Notes under the pieces: model-generated
Database searches by the model: none
What the model was told of the DNA's origin: nothing
What the model saw: only the letters and a program-made list of their open reading frames with translations
NCBI RefSeq assembly: GCF_002943565.1
Contig: NZ_PJCH01000001.1
Coordinates: forward strand, 512,606-576,605
Origin: Hyphococcus luteus
Lineage (GTDB): Bacteria > Pseudomonadota > Alphaproteobacteria > Caulobacterales > Parvularculaceae
Direction of reading: 5' to 3'
DNA: 64,000 nt
Shown here: positions 25,000 through 34,368 of the stretch, one piece after another
Numbering within the stretch: the stretch's first letter is position 1
How the letters are laid out: each line of letters begins with the position of its first letter
Translations under genes and position numbers: made by a program

Positions 25000-27900
25000 T
25001 CTGCGGCCTCCAGTTTTTCTTGGGCAGGTTGATCCATCCAGTCGATCTTGTTCATTTTCCGAACGATGACGAATTCATCCCGGTTAGAACCGACGGTCCC
25101 GTAATAATTGAAACCATAAGATTGCTGGGCGTATCCGCCGATCATGTGTGTCGGCTTCAATACAGTTCGCGTGACTGAATTGTGGATACCACCACGCTGG
25201 CCGGTGATTTCCGAACCCGGCACATTCACAATTTTTTCCTGGGCGTGGTACATCATGACCATGCCCGGCTTCACGCGCTGAGACACCACCGCCCGGGCCG
25301 TCAGGGCGCCGTTGGTGTTGTAGGCTTCGATCCAGTCATTGTCCTCGATGCCTGCTTCACGGGCGTCATCTTCCGATAGCCAGACGATCGGGCCGCCTCT
25401 TGAAAGCGTCAACATCAGGAGGTTATCCGTATAGGTTGAGTGAATGCCCCATTTCTGGTGCGGCGTGATGAAGTTCAATACGACTTGCTTGTTGCCATTG
25501 TCCTTGGCGTTAATGACAGGAGCGATAGTTTTGGTGTCCACCGGCGGGCGATAAACACAAAGCGTCTCGCCGAAAGCGCGCATCCATAAATGATCCTGGT
25601 AGAGCTGCTGGCGCCCGGTGAGCGTCCGCCACGGGATCAGCTCATGCACATTGGTGTAGCCGGCGTTATAACAGACCTTTTCCGACTCAATGCCGGACCA
25701 GGTCGGCGATGAAATAATCTTTCGCGGTTGGGCGACGATGTCCCGGAACCGGATTTTCTCATCTTCCTTCGCCTCAGCGAGATGGGCATGTTCACGTCCG
25801 GTCGCCTTTGAGAGCGCATCCCAGGCTTTGACCGCAACCTCGCCGTTGGTTTCTGGCGCCAGGGTGAGGATGACTTCCGCCGCGTCGATCGCGCTGTCGA
25901 TACGCGGCAGGCCTTTGGCCGGTCCCTCCTCGGTTACGGCGCCGTTTAGCGCTTTCAGTTGCTCAATCTCATGTTCGGTGTTCCATGCAATCCCCTTACC
26001 GCCATTGCCAATGCTGGTCATCAGCGGCCCGACCGCCGTGTAGCGTTTGTAGAGATTGGGATAATCGCGCTCGACCACCGTCACCGCCGGCATGGTCTTA
26101 CCGGGAATAGGCTCGGCTTCGTTCCGCTTCCAATCCTTGACGTCGAAAGGCTGTGCAAGTTCTCCGGCAGTGTCGTGCAGCATCGGCGTCAGCACGACAT
26201 CTTTTTCAACGCCTAACGCTTCAGGCGCGATTTCTGAAAACGATTTCGCGATGCCCTTGAAAATATCCCAGTCGCTTCTGCTTTCCCAAAGCGGGTCGAC
26301 CGCGCTCGACAGCGGGTGGATAAAGGGATGCATGTCCGATGTATTGAGGTCGTTCTTTTCGTACCAAGTCGCCGTGGGCAGCGCGATGTCGGAATAAACG
26401 CATGTGGTCGACATGCGGAAATCGATCGTCACAAGGAGGTCGAGTTTTCCTTCCGGCGCTTCGTCGCGCCACACGACTTCTTCAGGTTTTTGACCGCCGG
26501 TTTCACCGAGATCCTTGCCTTGAACGCCGTGATTGGTTCCGAGCAAGTGTTTCAGGAAATACTCATGCCCCTTCCCGGAAGATCCCAAAAGGTTCGAACG
26601 CCAGACAAATAGATTGCGCGGCCAGTTATCCGGCTTGTCCGGGTCCTCGCACGACATCTTCAAGGCGCCGGACTTCAGCGACTTCGCTACATAGTCTTGA
26701 ACGTCGAGCCCCGCCGCCTCGGCCTCTTTGGTCAGCTCCAACGGGTTACGCTCCAGCTGTGGCGCGGACGGCAGCCAGCCCATGCGTTCGGCGCGCGCAT
26801 TGAAATCGATGAAGGAGCCGTCCCAATGTCCTTCCGGCGCCAGTGGCGATAGGATTTCATCGACGCCCAGCGTCTCGTAACGCCACTGATCCGTATGCGC
26901 ATAGAAGAATGATGTCGAATTCATGTGACGCGGCGGGCGCGCCCAATCGAGGGCGAACGCCAGCGGTTGCCATCCCGTCTGCGGCCGCAGCTTCTCCTGC
27001 CCCACATAATGCGACCAGCCGCCCCCCGATTGACCGACACATCCGCACATCACCAGCATGTTGATGATGCCGCGGTAATTCATGTCCATGTGATACCAGT
27101 GGTTGAGCCCCGCCCCGAGAATCACCATGGATTTGCCGCGCGTCTTTTCGGCGTTGTCGGCGAAACCGCGCGCGACAGCGATCACTTTGTCGCGCGCGAC
27201 GCCGGTAATCTTTTCCTGCCAGGCCGGCGTGTAGGGCGTATCGTCATCGTAGGAGCTGGCGGCCCAGTCGCCGCCAAGCCCACGATCGACGCCGTAATTC
27301 GCCGCGAGTAGATCGAAAACCGTCGCGACCAGCGTTTCACCGTCTTTCAGCGTCAGGCGTTTGACGGGCACGCGGCGTTCAAGAACGTCCGGATGATCCG
27401 TTCCGTGAAAATGGTCATGCTCTCGGTTGCCGAAATAGGGAAAGGCGACATCCGCGACGTCATCACGCGTCTCGATCAGCGAGATCGCAAGGTCGGTTTC
27501 ATCGCCCTTGCCGGTCTTTTGTTCGAGATTCCATTTGCCCTGCTCTCCCCAGCGGAAGCCGATTGACCCTCGCGGGCAAACAATACCGTTCGCACACTTG
27601 TCATAGGCGACGGTCTTCCAATCGGGGTTGTTGGCCTCATTGAGAGATCCGTCAAAATCTGAAGCGCGCAGCAGCCGGTCGGGAACGAGTCGACCGTCTT
27701 TCTTCACGAGCCGGACCAGCATCGGCATATCGGTATATTGCCGGGCGTATTCCTGAAAATACGGTACCTGCCGGTCGATGTAATATTCCTTGAGGATTAC
27801 GTGACCAAACGCCATGGCGAGCGCTGCATCGGTGCCCTGTTTCGGGGAAAGCCACATGTCGCCGAATTTCGAAGCCTCGGAATAATCCGGCGAGATCACG

Positions 27901-28733
27901 ACGCTTTTGGCGCCTTTGTAGCGAACCTCGGTATAGAAATGTGCGTCCGGGGTCCGCGTCTGGGGGACATTCGACCCCCACAGCATCAAGAAACCGGAAT
28001 TATACCAGTCCGCGCTTTCGGGGACGTCGGTCTGCTCGCCCCAGGTCATCGGGCTCGCCGGCGGCAAGTCGCAATACCAGTCGTAAAAGCTCATGCAGGT
28101 TCCGCCGAGGAGCGACAGATACCGCGAACCCGCCGCATAGGAGACCATGGACATGGCGGGGATCGGCGAGAAACCAATCACCCGGTCGGGACCGTATTTT
28201 TTCGCCGTATAGGCGTTTGACGCCGCGATGATTTCGTTCACTTCACTCCAGTCGGCGCGAATGAAACCGCCGAGGCCCCGTTGGCGCACATAGGATGCGC
28301 GCGTTTCGGGGTCCTCGACGATCGACGCCCAGGCCGCGATTGGGGAGGTTGTTTCGCGGGCCTTGCGCCACGCCTTCATAAGCGCACTGCGAATCAGCGG
28401 ATGCTTGAGACGATTTCCGCTATAGAGATACCAGCTGTAACTGGCGCCGCGCGAACAACCGCGCGGTTCATGATTTGGAAGGTCCGGCCTTGTGCGCGGA
28501 TAGTCCGTCTGCTGGGTTTCCCAGGTAACGATACCGCCCTTGACATAAATCTTCCAGCTGCATGACCCCGTGCAATTCACGCCATGCGTAGACCGGACAA
28601 TTTTGTCGTGCTGCCAACGTTTGCGATAGGCGTCTTCCCAGGTCCGGTCCTCTTTCGTCAGAACGCCGTGACCGTTTGAATAATCACCAACGCGATTTTT
28701 AAAATAAGTAAGTCTGTTCAGAACGTGGCTCAT
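24996..28733 (-). CDS. narG: Respiratory nitrate reductase alpha subunit
   Basis: Catalytic molybdenum subunit that reduces nitrate to nitrite on the cytoplasmic side. The N-terminal [4Fe-4S] motif is HGVNCTGSCSW plus the later Cys in PRGCSRG. The molybdenum-ligand Asp is in YDWYCDLPPASPMTWGEQ near residue 225. There is no twin-arginine signal, as expected for NarG. At 1245 residues it is full length. Start and stop overlap narK and narH by ATGA, so narK-narG-narH are one coupled unit. Confidence 0.96.
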   Translation of the reverse strand: MSHVLNRLTYFKNRVGDYSNGHGVLTKEDRTWEDAYRKRWQHDKIVRSTHGVNCTGSCSWKIYVKGGIVTWETQQTDYPRTRPDLPNHEPRGCSRGASYSWYLYSGNRLKHPLIRSALMKAWRKARETTSPIAAWASIVEDPETRASYVRQRGLGGFIRADWSEVNEIIAASNAYTAKKYGPDRVIGFSPIPAMSMVSYAAGSRYLSLLGGTCMSFYDWYCDLPPASPMTWGEQTDVPESADWYNSGFLMLWGSNVPQTRTPDAHFYTEVRYKGAKSVVISPDYSEASKFGDMWLSPKQGTDAALAMAFGHVILKEYYIDRQVPYFQEYARQYTDMPMLVRLVKKDGRLVPDRLLRASDFDGSLNEANNPDWKTVAYDKCANGIVCPRGSIGFRWGEQGKWNLEQKTGKGDETDLAISLIETRDDVADVAFPYFGNREHDHFHGTDHPDVLERRVPVKRLTLKDGETLVATVFDLLAANYGVDRGLGGDWAASSYDDDTPYTPAWQEKITGVARDKVIAVARGFADNAEKTRGKSMVILGAGLNHWYHMDMNYRGIINMLVMCGCVGQSGGGWSHYVGQEKLRPQTGWQPLAFALDWARPPRHMNSTSFFYAHTDQWRYETLGVDEILSPLAPEGHWDGSFIDFNARAERMGWLPSAPQLERNPLELTKEAEAAGLDVQDYVAKSLKSGALKMSCEDPDKPDNWPRNLFVWRSNLLGSSGKGHEYFLKHLLGTNHGVQGKDLGETGGQKPEEVVWRDEAPEGKLDLLVTIDFRMSTTCVYSDIALPTATWYEKNDLNTSDMHPFIHPLSSAVDPLWESRSDWDIFKGIAKSFSEIAPEALGVEKDVVLTPMLHDTAGELAQPFDVKDWKRNEAEPIPGKTMPAVTVVERDYPNLYKRYTAVGPLMTSIGNGGKGIAWNTEHEIEQLKALNGAVTEEGPAKGLPRIDSAIDAAEVILTLAPETNGEVAVKAWDALSKATGREHAHLAEAKEDEKIRFRDIVAQPRKIISSPTWSGIESEKVCYNAGYTNVHELIPWRTLTGRQQLYQDHLWMRAFGETLCVYRPPVDTKTIAPVINAKDNGNKQVVLNFITPHQKWGIHSTYTDNLLMLTLSRGGPIVWLSEDDAREAGIEDNDWIEAYNTNGALTARAVVSQRVKPGMVMMYHAQEKIVNVPGSEITGQRGGIHNSVTRTVLKPTHMIGGYAQQSYGFNYYGTVGSNRDEFVIVRKMNKIDWMDQPAQEKLEAAE

Positions 28734-31489
28734 GCCGCGCCTCCCTGAGCGATTGTGGAACTTGGCGTGGATTGAGGCGCAGCATGCCGGCCGCGCTCAA
28801 TGTCATGAAGCAAGCCGCCTTTGCGGGAATAAACAATCCATGTGACCACCGCGCAAAGCACGTAGAATGCCAGAAAACACAAGAGCGCAGCTTCCGGCCC
28901 GCCAGTTGCAGCGATTGAAGTGCCGTAAGACTTCGGGATGAAGAAAGCGCCATAGGCCGCGATCGCCGATGTAAATCCGATAATGGCCGCCGACTCTTTC
29001 TCTGCCTGACGCAGGCGTACATTAGCGTCGAGTTCAGGCATCAGACGCGGCATTTCTTCGCGCATCATGATTGGAATCATCTGGAAGGTGGATGCGTTGC
29101 CGACGCCTGTTGCGAAAAAGAGCACCATGAACATTGCGAAGAAGCCCCAGAATGCGCCCGGCTGGTCTTTCATCCCGAGGAAATAAAGAACGCCGGCGAC
29201 AGCGACGATCATCAGAAGAAACACCCAAAAGGTTACACGCGCGCCTCCCCATTTGTCCGAGACCCATCCCGTCATGGAGCGCGATAGGGCGCCGACGAAC
29301 GGCCCGAGAAAGGCGAACTGGAGTGCGTTGATCTGAGGAAACTCAGTTTTCATGAGAAGCGGGAAACCGGCCGAATAGCCGATAAAAGAACCGAAGGTGC
29401 CGGTATAAAGAAGGCACATGATCCAGTTGTGCTTGCGCGAAAAGATCACCGCTTGCTCGGCGAAAGACGCCCGAGCTGAAGCAATATCATTCATGCCGAA
29501 CCAGGCCGCCGCGGTCGAAACCAGAAGAAACGGCACCCAGATAAAGCCGGCGTTCTGCAGCCACAGGCGCTGCCCCTCCGCAGTCACCTGCGCATCGCCG
29601 CCCATAACGCCGAATACGCCGGCGGTGATGGCGAGCGGCACCGCGAATTGCATGACACTCACCCCGAGATTGCCGAGTCCGGCATTCAGCGCCAATGCAT
29701 GGCCTTTTTCCTTCTTGGGAAAGAAGAAGCTGATATTGGCCATGGAGGAGGCGAAATTGCCGCCCCCAAAGCCGCACAGAAGCGCGAGCACCAGGAACAG
29801 GAAATACGGAGTCTCCGGATCCTGAACGGCGTATCCAATGCCGAACGCAGGTATAAGCAGCGAAGCCGTGGTCAGCGTCGTCCACAAGCGGCCGCCAAAA
29901 ATCGGCACCATGAAGGAATAGAAAATCCGGAGTGTCGCCCCTGACAATCCCGGCAACGCCGCAAGCCAAAATAATTGATCCGTCGTATAGTCAAAACCGA
30001 TTGCGGGCAGTTTTGCGACGACAACAGACCAGACCATCCAGACGGCGAATGCAAGAAGGAGAGCCGGGATTGAAATCCACAAGTTCCGATTCGCGATTCG
30101 CTTGCCTTTCTCCTCCCAGAAGGCGTCATCGTCAGGGCGCCAGTCCTCCAGAACGGGGTTGGTTTTTTCGCCATGCTCCGCCGTATGGATCTCCTGCAGC
30201 TCCGGAAATTGCGGCAAGGCGCCAAGTTCCGGCGCCAACGCCTTTTCCTCCATGCGCCGGATGGCGAAATGCATCCATGCAAGCGAGATCGCAACGATTG
30301 CGAACAGGAGCATGAAACAGCTTGTCCAGACGCCGGTAAGATCATTCATGACGCCGAACGCAATCGGCAGGACGAAACCGCCAAGGCCGCCGATCATGCC
30401 CACAAGGCCGCCGACGGCGCCGACATGATCGGGGTAATAGACGGGAATATGCTTGTAGACCGCCGCTTTTCCCAGAGACATGAAGAAACCAAGGACAAAA
30501 ATGAGAATGACAAATGGCACAAGTCCCATCTGCGTTGAAAAGGCGATCGGCCCGTCAATGCCGTGGATGACATAATCCGTGTGCGGATAGGATAACATAA
30601 AGACGCAAATAATGGACACGATGAATGTCCAGTACATCACCTTGCGGGCGCCGATTTTGTCGGAGAGATAACCGCCATAGGCGCGAAAGAGACTGGCCGG
30701 CACCGCATAAAACGCCGCCAGCATCCCCGCCGTCTTGATCTCGAGTCCGTAAACGCCGATCAGATAACGCGGCAGCCACAGGGCGAGCGCGACAAAGGCG
30801 CCGAAGACAAAGAAATAATAAAGCGCGAAGCGCCAAACCTGAAGGTTCCGCAACGGCTCCAGCTCCAAAAGCGCAGAGCGTGGCTTTTCGCCGCGCGCCT
30901 TGCGCGCCAGCGTCGACGGGTCTTCCTTCGTAACAAGAAAGAACAAAACCGCAAGCGCCATCAAAACAAGCGCATATATTTGCGCGGTGCGTTCCCAGCC
31001 AACGGCGACGAGAATGAAAGGCGCTGCAAAGTTCGTAATCGCGGCGCCGACATTGCCCATACCAAAAACGCCAAGCGCCGTTCCCTGCCTTTCATTGGGA
31101 AACCACTTCGAAGTATAGGCGATACCGACAGCAAAAGATCCGCCGGCAAGGCCAACGCCCAATGCCGCCGCCAAGAACATCGGATAGGTGCTGACGGTGG
31201 AAAGAAGCCAGGCGGCGACAGCAGCAAAGAACATGACGGCGGCGAAAACCTTTCGCCCGCCGAATTGATCGGTCCAGATTCCCAGGAATATCCGGCTGAT
31301 GGAGCCCGTCAGGATCGGCGTCGCCACTAGCAAACCGAATTCGGTTTCGCTTAAACCGAGGTCCTGTTTGATTTGGACGCCGATGATCGAGAAAATCGTC
31401 CACACGGCGAAACACGCCGTGAAGGCGATTGTGCTTGCGCCGAGTGCTCTGTTTTGCTGACCGCGGGTCACGCCTGCCAAATATTCCAT
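28730..31489 (-). CDS. narK: Fused NarK1-NarK2 nitrate/nitrite transporter
   Basis: A 919-residue MFS protein made of two complete 12-helix transporters. The first half carries GGSFAVGIAYTSKWFPNE and the second GFGGGNFASSMANISFFFP, the nitrate-signature positions of NarK1 and NarK2. In Paracoccus the NarK1 half acts as nitrate/proton symporter and the NarK2 half as nitrate/nitrite antiporter. ATG 31489 is set by GGAGGCGGAGCG just before it; the frame is open 64 codons further. It heads the nar operon, with an FNR-type box about 180 bases upstream. Confidence 0.94.
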   Translation of the reverse strand: MEYLAGVTRGQQNRALGASTIAFTACFAVWTIFSIIGVQIKQDLGLSETEFGLLVATPILTGSISRIFLGIWTDQFGGRKVFAAVMFFAAVAAWLLSTVSTYPMFLAAALGVGLAGGSFAVGIAYTSKWFPNERQGTALGVFGMGNVGAAITNFAAPFILVAVGWERTAQIYALVLMALAVLFFLVTKEDPSTLARKARGEKPRSALLELEPLRNLQVWRFALYYFFVFGAFVALALWLPRYLIGVYGLEIKTAGMLAAFYAVPASLFRAYGGYLSDKIGARKVMYWTFIVSIICVFMLSYPHTDYVIHGIDGPIAFSTQMGLVPFVILIFVLGFFMSLGKAAVYKHIPVYYPDHVGAVGGLVGMIGGLGGFVLPIAFGVMNDLTGVWTSCFMLLFAIVAISLAWMHFAIRRMEEKALAPELGALPQFPELQEIHTAEHGEKTNPVLEDWRPDDDAFWEEKGKRIANRNLWISIPALLLAFAVWMVWSVVVAKLPAIGFDYTTDQLFWLAALPGLSGATLRIFYSFMVPIFGGRLWTTLTTASLLIPAFGIGYAVQDPETPYFLFLVLALLCGFGGGNFASSMANISFFFPKKEKGHALALNAGLGNLGVSVMQFAVPLAITAGVFGVMGGDAQVTAEGQRLWLQNAGFIWVPFLLVSTAAAWFGMNDIASARASFAEQAVIFSRKHNWIMCLLYTGTFGSFIGYSAGFPLLMKTEFPQINALQFAFLGPFVGALSRSMTGWVSDKWGGARVTFWVFLLMIVAVAGVLYFLGMKDQPGAFWGFFAMFMVLFFATGVGNASTFQMIPIMMREEMPRLMPELDANVRLRQAEKESAAIIGFTSAIAAYGAFFIPKSYGTSIAATGGPEAALLCFLAFYVLCAVVTWIVYSRKGGLLHDIERGRHAAPQSTPSSTIAQGGAA

Positions 31490-31667
31490 CGCTCCGCCTC
31501 CGGGCTGATTAGAATCTTGGCGGCTTTTCTGCGCTGTAATTTTCCCTTTCAAAATTCGACGTCTCGTCACGCATCGCTCATTTGCGCTCCTGAGCTTTAC
31601 AATTTGACATATGAAGCCGCCGACTTGATCTGGGTCGCGCTCGCCCTGAAAAACGCCAAATTCAGTC

Positions 31668-31681
31668 TTGACATTTATCAA
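31668..31681. promoter_or_regulatory. FNR-type box between narK and the narR-like gene
   Basis: TTGACATTTATCAA matches TTGAT-N4-ATCAA with one mismatch (C for T). For the rightward regulator gene the centre is 54.5 bases before the GTG start, which fits a -41.5 site with a 13-base leader. For narK it would leave a leader of about 144 bases. It could also be the site of the NarR-like protein itself. Confidence 0.72.
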
Positions 31682-31728
31682 TACGCATCGAAAACTTCGT
31701 CAAATTTCTAGCATTTCTTCCCTAGTCA

Positions 31729-32472
31729 GTGGCCAGGAACCCGAGATTGCGCGAGGAAGACAAACAGGTCGTCCGAAATTTAAGCCTCTTCCATGACATG
31801 GACGCAGGCCGCTTCGATGGCCTCGTCAATGCAGCGTTTCTCCAGCGATTTCCCGAGCGCGTTGTCCTTATCAAGGAAGGCGAGCCGTCGGATTTTCTTC
31901 ATGTCGTGATCGACGGGGTTGTTGAACTCTTCGCTGCCCTGGACGGGCGAGAGAGCACGATGACAGTGCTGAGCCCCGTTTCTACTTTCATTCTGGCGGC
32001 GGTACTGAAAGACGCTGTATACCTTATGTCCGCACGAACGCGCACGGCGTCGCGTGTCTTGATGATACCCGCCAAGAGCGTCCGTGACGCCATGGCCGAA
32101 GACGACGCCTTTGCGCGATCTATTGTAAGTGAGCTTGCCAATTGTTATCGCGGCGTCGTACGAAATCAGAAAAACCTCAAGCTGCGCACCGGCGTTGAAC
32201 GTCTTGCGAGCTATCTGGCGCACCAGCATGTCCGACAAGGAAATTCGGGGCGCTTCACGCTGCCTATCGATAAGAAAACCCTTGCTTCCATGCTCGGCAT
32301 GACGCCTGAAAATCTGTCGCGCTCATTTTCGGCCTTGCGGAAAATCGGCGTCACCGTGTCCGGGCCTGATATCATCGTCGAGGATGCGGAAGCGTTGATC
32401 GAAATCGCTCGAAACGCGCCGCTCATCGATAATTTTCCGCCACGCTGCGATCACCCAGCAGGAAAGGACTAG
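31729..32472 (+). CDS. narR: Crp/Fnr-family regulator, NarR-like
   Basis: A 247-residue Crp/Fnr protein divergent from narK. It has a cNMP-type sensor domain (VVLIKEGEPSDFLHVVIDGVVELFA) and an HTH (KKTLASMLGMTPENLSRSFSALRK) with the E-x2-SR contacts that read TTGA half sites. No N-terminal Cys cluster is present, so it is not an oxygen sensor like FNR. In Paracoccus, NarR of this kind and position activates narKGHJI in response to nitrate or nitrite. The start is GTG with a weak ribosome-binding site. A small gene follows within 3 bases. Confidence 0.82.
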   Translation: MARNPRLREEDKQVVRNLSLFHDMDAGRFDGLVNAAFLQRFPERVVLIKEGEPSDFLHVVIDGVVELFAALDGRESTMTVLSPVSTFILAAVLKDAVYLMSARTRTASRVLMIPAKSVRDAMAEDDAFARSIVSELANCYRGVVRNQKNLKLRTGVERLASYLAHQHVRQGNSGRFTLPIDKKTLASMLGMTPENLSRSFSALRKIGVTVSGPDIIVEDAEALIEIARNAPLIDNFPPRCDHPAGKD

Positions 32473-32474
32473 TC

Positions 32475-32786
32475 ATGTCAGAAAAGCTTCCAGCCGCCGC
32501 CGGCAACATCGCCGACGCCTACCCGGAGATTTGGAAGGCTTACGCCGCTTTCGGCAAGGCGATTTCCGACGCGGGACCGCTCGACGCTAAAACACGCCGC
32601 CTCGTTAACCTGGCGCTGGCGATAGGCGGTCGTTCAGAAGGCGCAGCTCACTCCCATGCGCGCCAGGCATTGTCTGAGGGACTCACGAAAGAAGAAATCA
32701 AGCATGTCGCATTGCTCGCCATGACAACGCTCGGTTTTCCGCAGGGCGTCGCCGGGCTCAGCTGGATCAAGGATGTAACGGATTGA
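32475..32786 (+). CDS. Carboxymuconolactone-decarboxylase-family protein without cysteine
   Basis: A 103-residue helical protein of the CMD/AhpD-like family: GPLDAKTRRLVNLALAIGG followed by HSHARQALSEGLTKEEIKHVALLAMTTLGFP. AhpD-type members use a CxxC pair for peroxidase activity, but this protein has no cysteine at all, so that chemistry is excluded. It starts 2 bases after the narR-like stop, with AAGGA before its ATG, so it is co-transcribed with the regulator. Its role there is unknown. Confidence 0.76.
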   Translation: MSEKLPAAAGNIADAYPEIWKAYAAFGKAISDAGPLDAKTRRLVNLALAIGGRSEGAAHSHARQALSEGLTKEEIKHVALLAMTTLGFPQGVAGLSWIKDVTD

Positions 32787-32938
32787 ACACGGGCGCTTTA
32801 AGAAGCCTGACCGAAATTCTTGCAAAATATCTGGCCCATTGTTGTATGTTTCTAGACGGAATATTCATCCCCCTGCGACGATTTTGACCTGCACCTTATG
32901 AATAATCGGGAGTAGAGTCGGCGCGCAGAGAGGTGTCT

Positions 32939-33487
32939 ATGGCGACGCTCATCACCGACCTTGAAGCTGATCACGCCCGATTCAGGCGTTATCTTGCCTG
33001 GCTTAATCAGGAAATTGGCAAGCTTGCCGCTGGAACGAGCCCCGATTATTTATTGCTAAATGAACTAGCGACTTATTTCGCCGATTACCCCGATGAGCTG
33101 CATCACAAGAAGGAAGACATAGTGTATGCGCACCTTGCTGAAAAGGCTCGGCGCAGAGACCTAGCACTCGAAAATTTGCAGGAACAGCATTCAGAATTAT
33201 CAGGACGCGCCAAACGCTTCGCGGAGATTGTTCTTATGATTATAAACAACGAACAGCTTCCAATCGCCGTAATCGTCGAAGAAGCCTCCGCTTATCGAAC
33301 CATCCTCACCGCGCATATGTCCTGCGAAGAGACCTCTTTGTTCGAGCCCGCGCGGACCTTGCTCAAGAAAGATGATTGGTGGGAAATCGAACAGGCTATC
33401 GGTGATCTTTATGCCGACGAAATCAACTTTGAGAAAGCCCGCTCCGTCCTGGCGGTTGAAAAATTGCTGGATAGCTACGGCCGGTAG
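32939..33487 (+). CDS. Hemerythrin-like HHE domain protein
   Basis: A 182-residue di-iron protein with the ligand pattern LEADHARFRRYL, ELHHKKEDIVYAHL, LQEQHSEL and HMSCEETSLFEPA. ATG 32939 follows AGAGAGG by 6 bases; an in-frame GTG lies 6 bases earlier. It is the second hemerythrin of the window and only distantly like the one at 20204-20776. Placement after the nar regulator suggests oxygen or NO handling. The 353 bases to moaB hold an FNR box and no gene. Confidence 0.8.
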   Translation: MATLITDLEADHARFRRYLAWLNQEIGKLAAGTSPDYLLLNELATYFADYPDELHHKKEDIVYAHLAEKARRRDLALENLQEQHSELSGRAKRFAEIVLMIINNEQLPIAVIVEEASAYRTILTAHMSCEETSLFEPARTLLKKDDWWEIEQAIGDLYADEINFEKARSVLAVEKLLDSYGR

Positions 33488-33631
33488 CCAATCCGTTGAC
33501 TGAAAACATTTGATATCCGGAGGGCGCTCAATCAGAATTCCATGCAACAGGCGCTCCGGTACGAAACAACGGATCGCTAACGCCAACAGGATTTAGGAAA
33601 ACCTCACTTCATCGATATTATGTCCATGCAA

Positions 33632-33645
33632 TTTGATCTATATCA
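33632..33645. promoter_or_regulatory. Perfect FNR/Anr box upstream of moaB
   Basis: TTGATCTATATCAA fits TTGAT-N4-ATCAA at all ten positions. The only gene it can serve is moaB, 195 bases to the right. A -41.5 position would put the transcript start near 33680, leaving a leader of about 160 bases in which I see no gene. Confidence 0.78.
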
Positions 33646-33840
33646 ATTGAGAAGCTTAAGCGGGGTCGCATGCTTTTCATTTCTGCGAATTGGCGTTTTT
33701 GTTATCTTGGTTCGCGCGGACGAATACTTTCCAAACCCGCCGATAAAGCGGTTCCAAATGCAACCCTGTCAACATCTCGTCGCATTTTAACTCGTCGGAA
33801 CACAGGCATTGCAGCCTAATTTAGGAAATAGGAGAAAAAT

Positions 33841-34368
33841 ATGTCCGGGGTGAAAGAGGAGCGTCAGTTCATTCCCGTCAGAGTTGCGTTGTTGACAGTT
33901 TCCGATACGCGAAACCTCGAAACTGACGTCTCTGGAGATATATTGAAAGCGCGCATCGAAGATGCCGGACACTTTCTCGCAGACCGGTCGTTGCTTCGTG
34001 ATGAAGCTGCACAGATTCGCCAACAGGTTAAGCGCTGGACAGAAGATCCGGGGATTGATGTCGTGATCACTACCGGCGGCACCGGTCTTACCGGCCGTGA
34101 TGTCACAGTCGAAGCCATCCGGCCCTTGTTTGATAAGGAAATCGACGGGTTTTCTGTAATATTTCACCACGTTAGTTACCGATCCGTTGGGTTGTCCACT
34201 TTGCAGTCTCGCGCATGCGCTGGCGTCATCGATGGAACATTCGTCTTTTTGCTGCCCGGGTCGCGCGGGGCGGTTAAGGACGCCTGGGATGAAATCATCT
34301 GTTGCGAACTAAATTCACTCTACAGCCCCTGCAATCTCGTTGAAATCATGCCGCGCCTGATGGAGTGA
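33841..34368 (+). CDS. moaB: MoaB/MogA-family molybdopterin biosynthesis protein
   Basis: A 175-residue member of the MoaB/MogA family, which adenylylates molybdopterin before molybdenum insertion. VRVALLTVSDTRNLETDVSG is at the N-terminus, VVITTGGTGLTGRDVTVEAI forms the nucleotide/pterin loop, and LPGSRGAVKDAWDEII is the C-terminal motif. An FNR box upstream links cofactor synthesis to anaerobic NarG production. No other moa, moe or mog gene is nearby, so it may be an extra copy devoted to nitrate respiration. Confidence 0.9.
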   Translation: MSGVKEERQFIPVRVALLTVSDTRNLETDVSGDILKARIEDAGHFLADRSLLRDEAAQIRQQVKRWTEDPGIDVVITTGGTGLTGRDVTVEAIRPLFDKEIDGFSVIFHHVSYRSVGLSTLQSRACAGVIDGTFVFLLPGSRGAVKDAWDEIICCELNSLYSPCNLVEIMPRLME

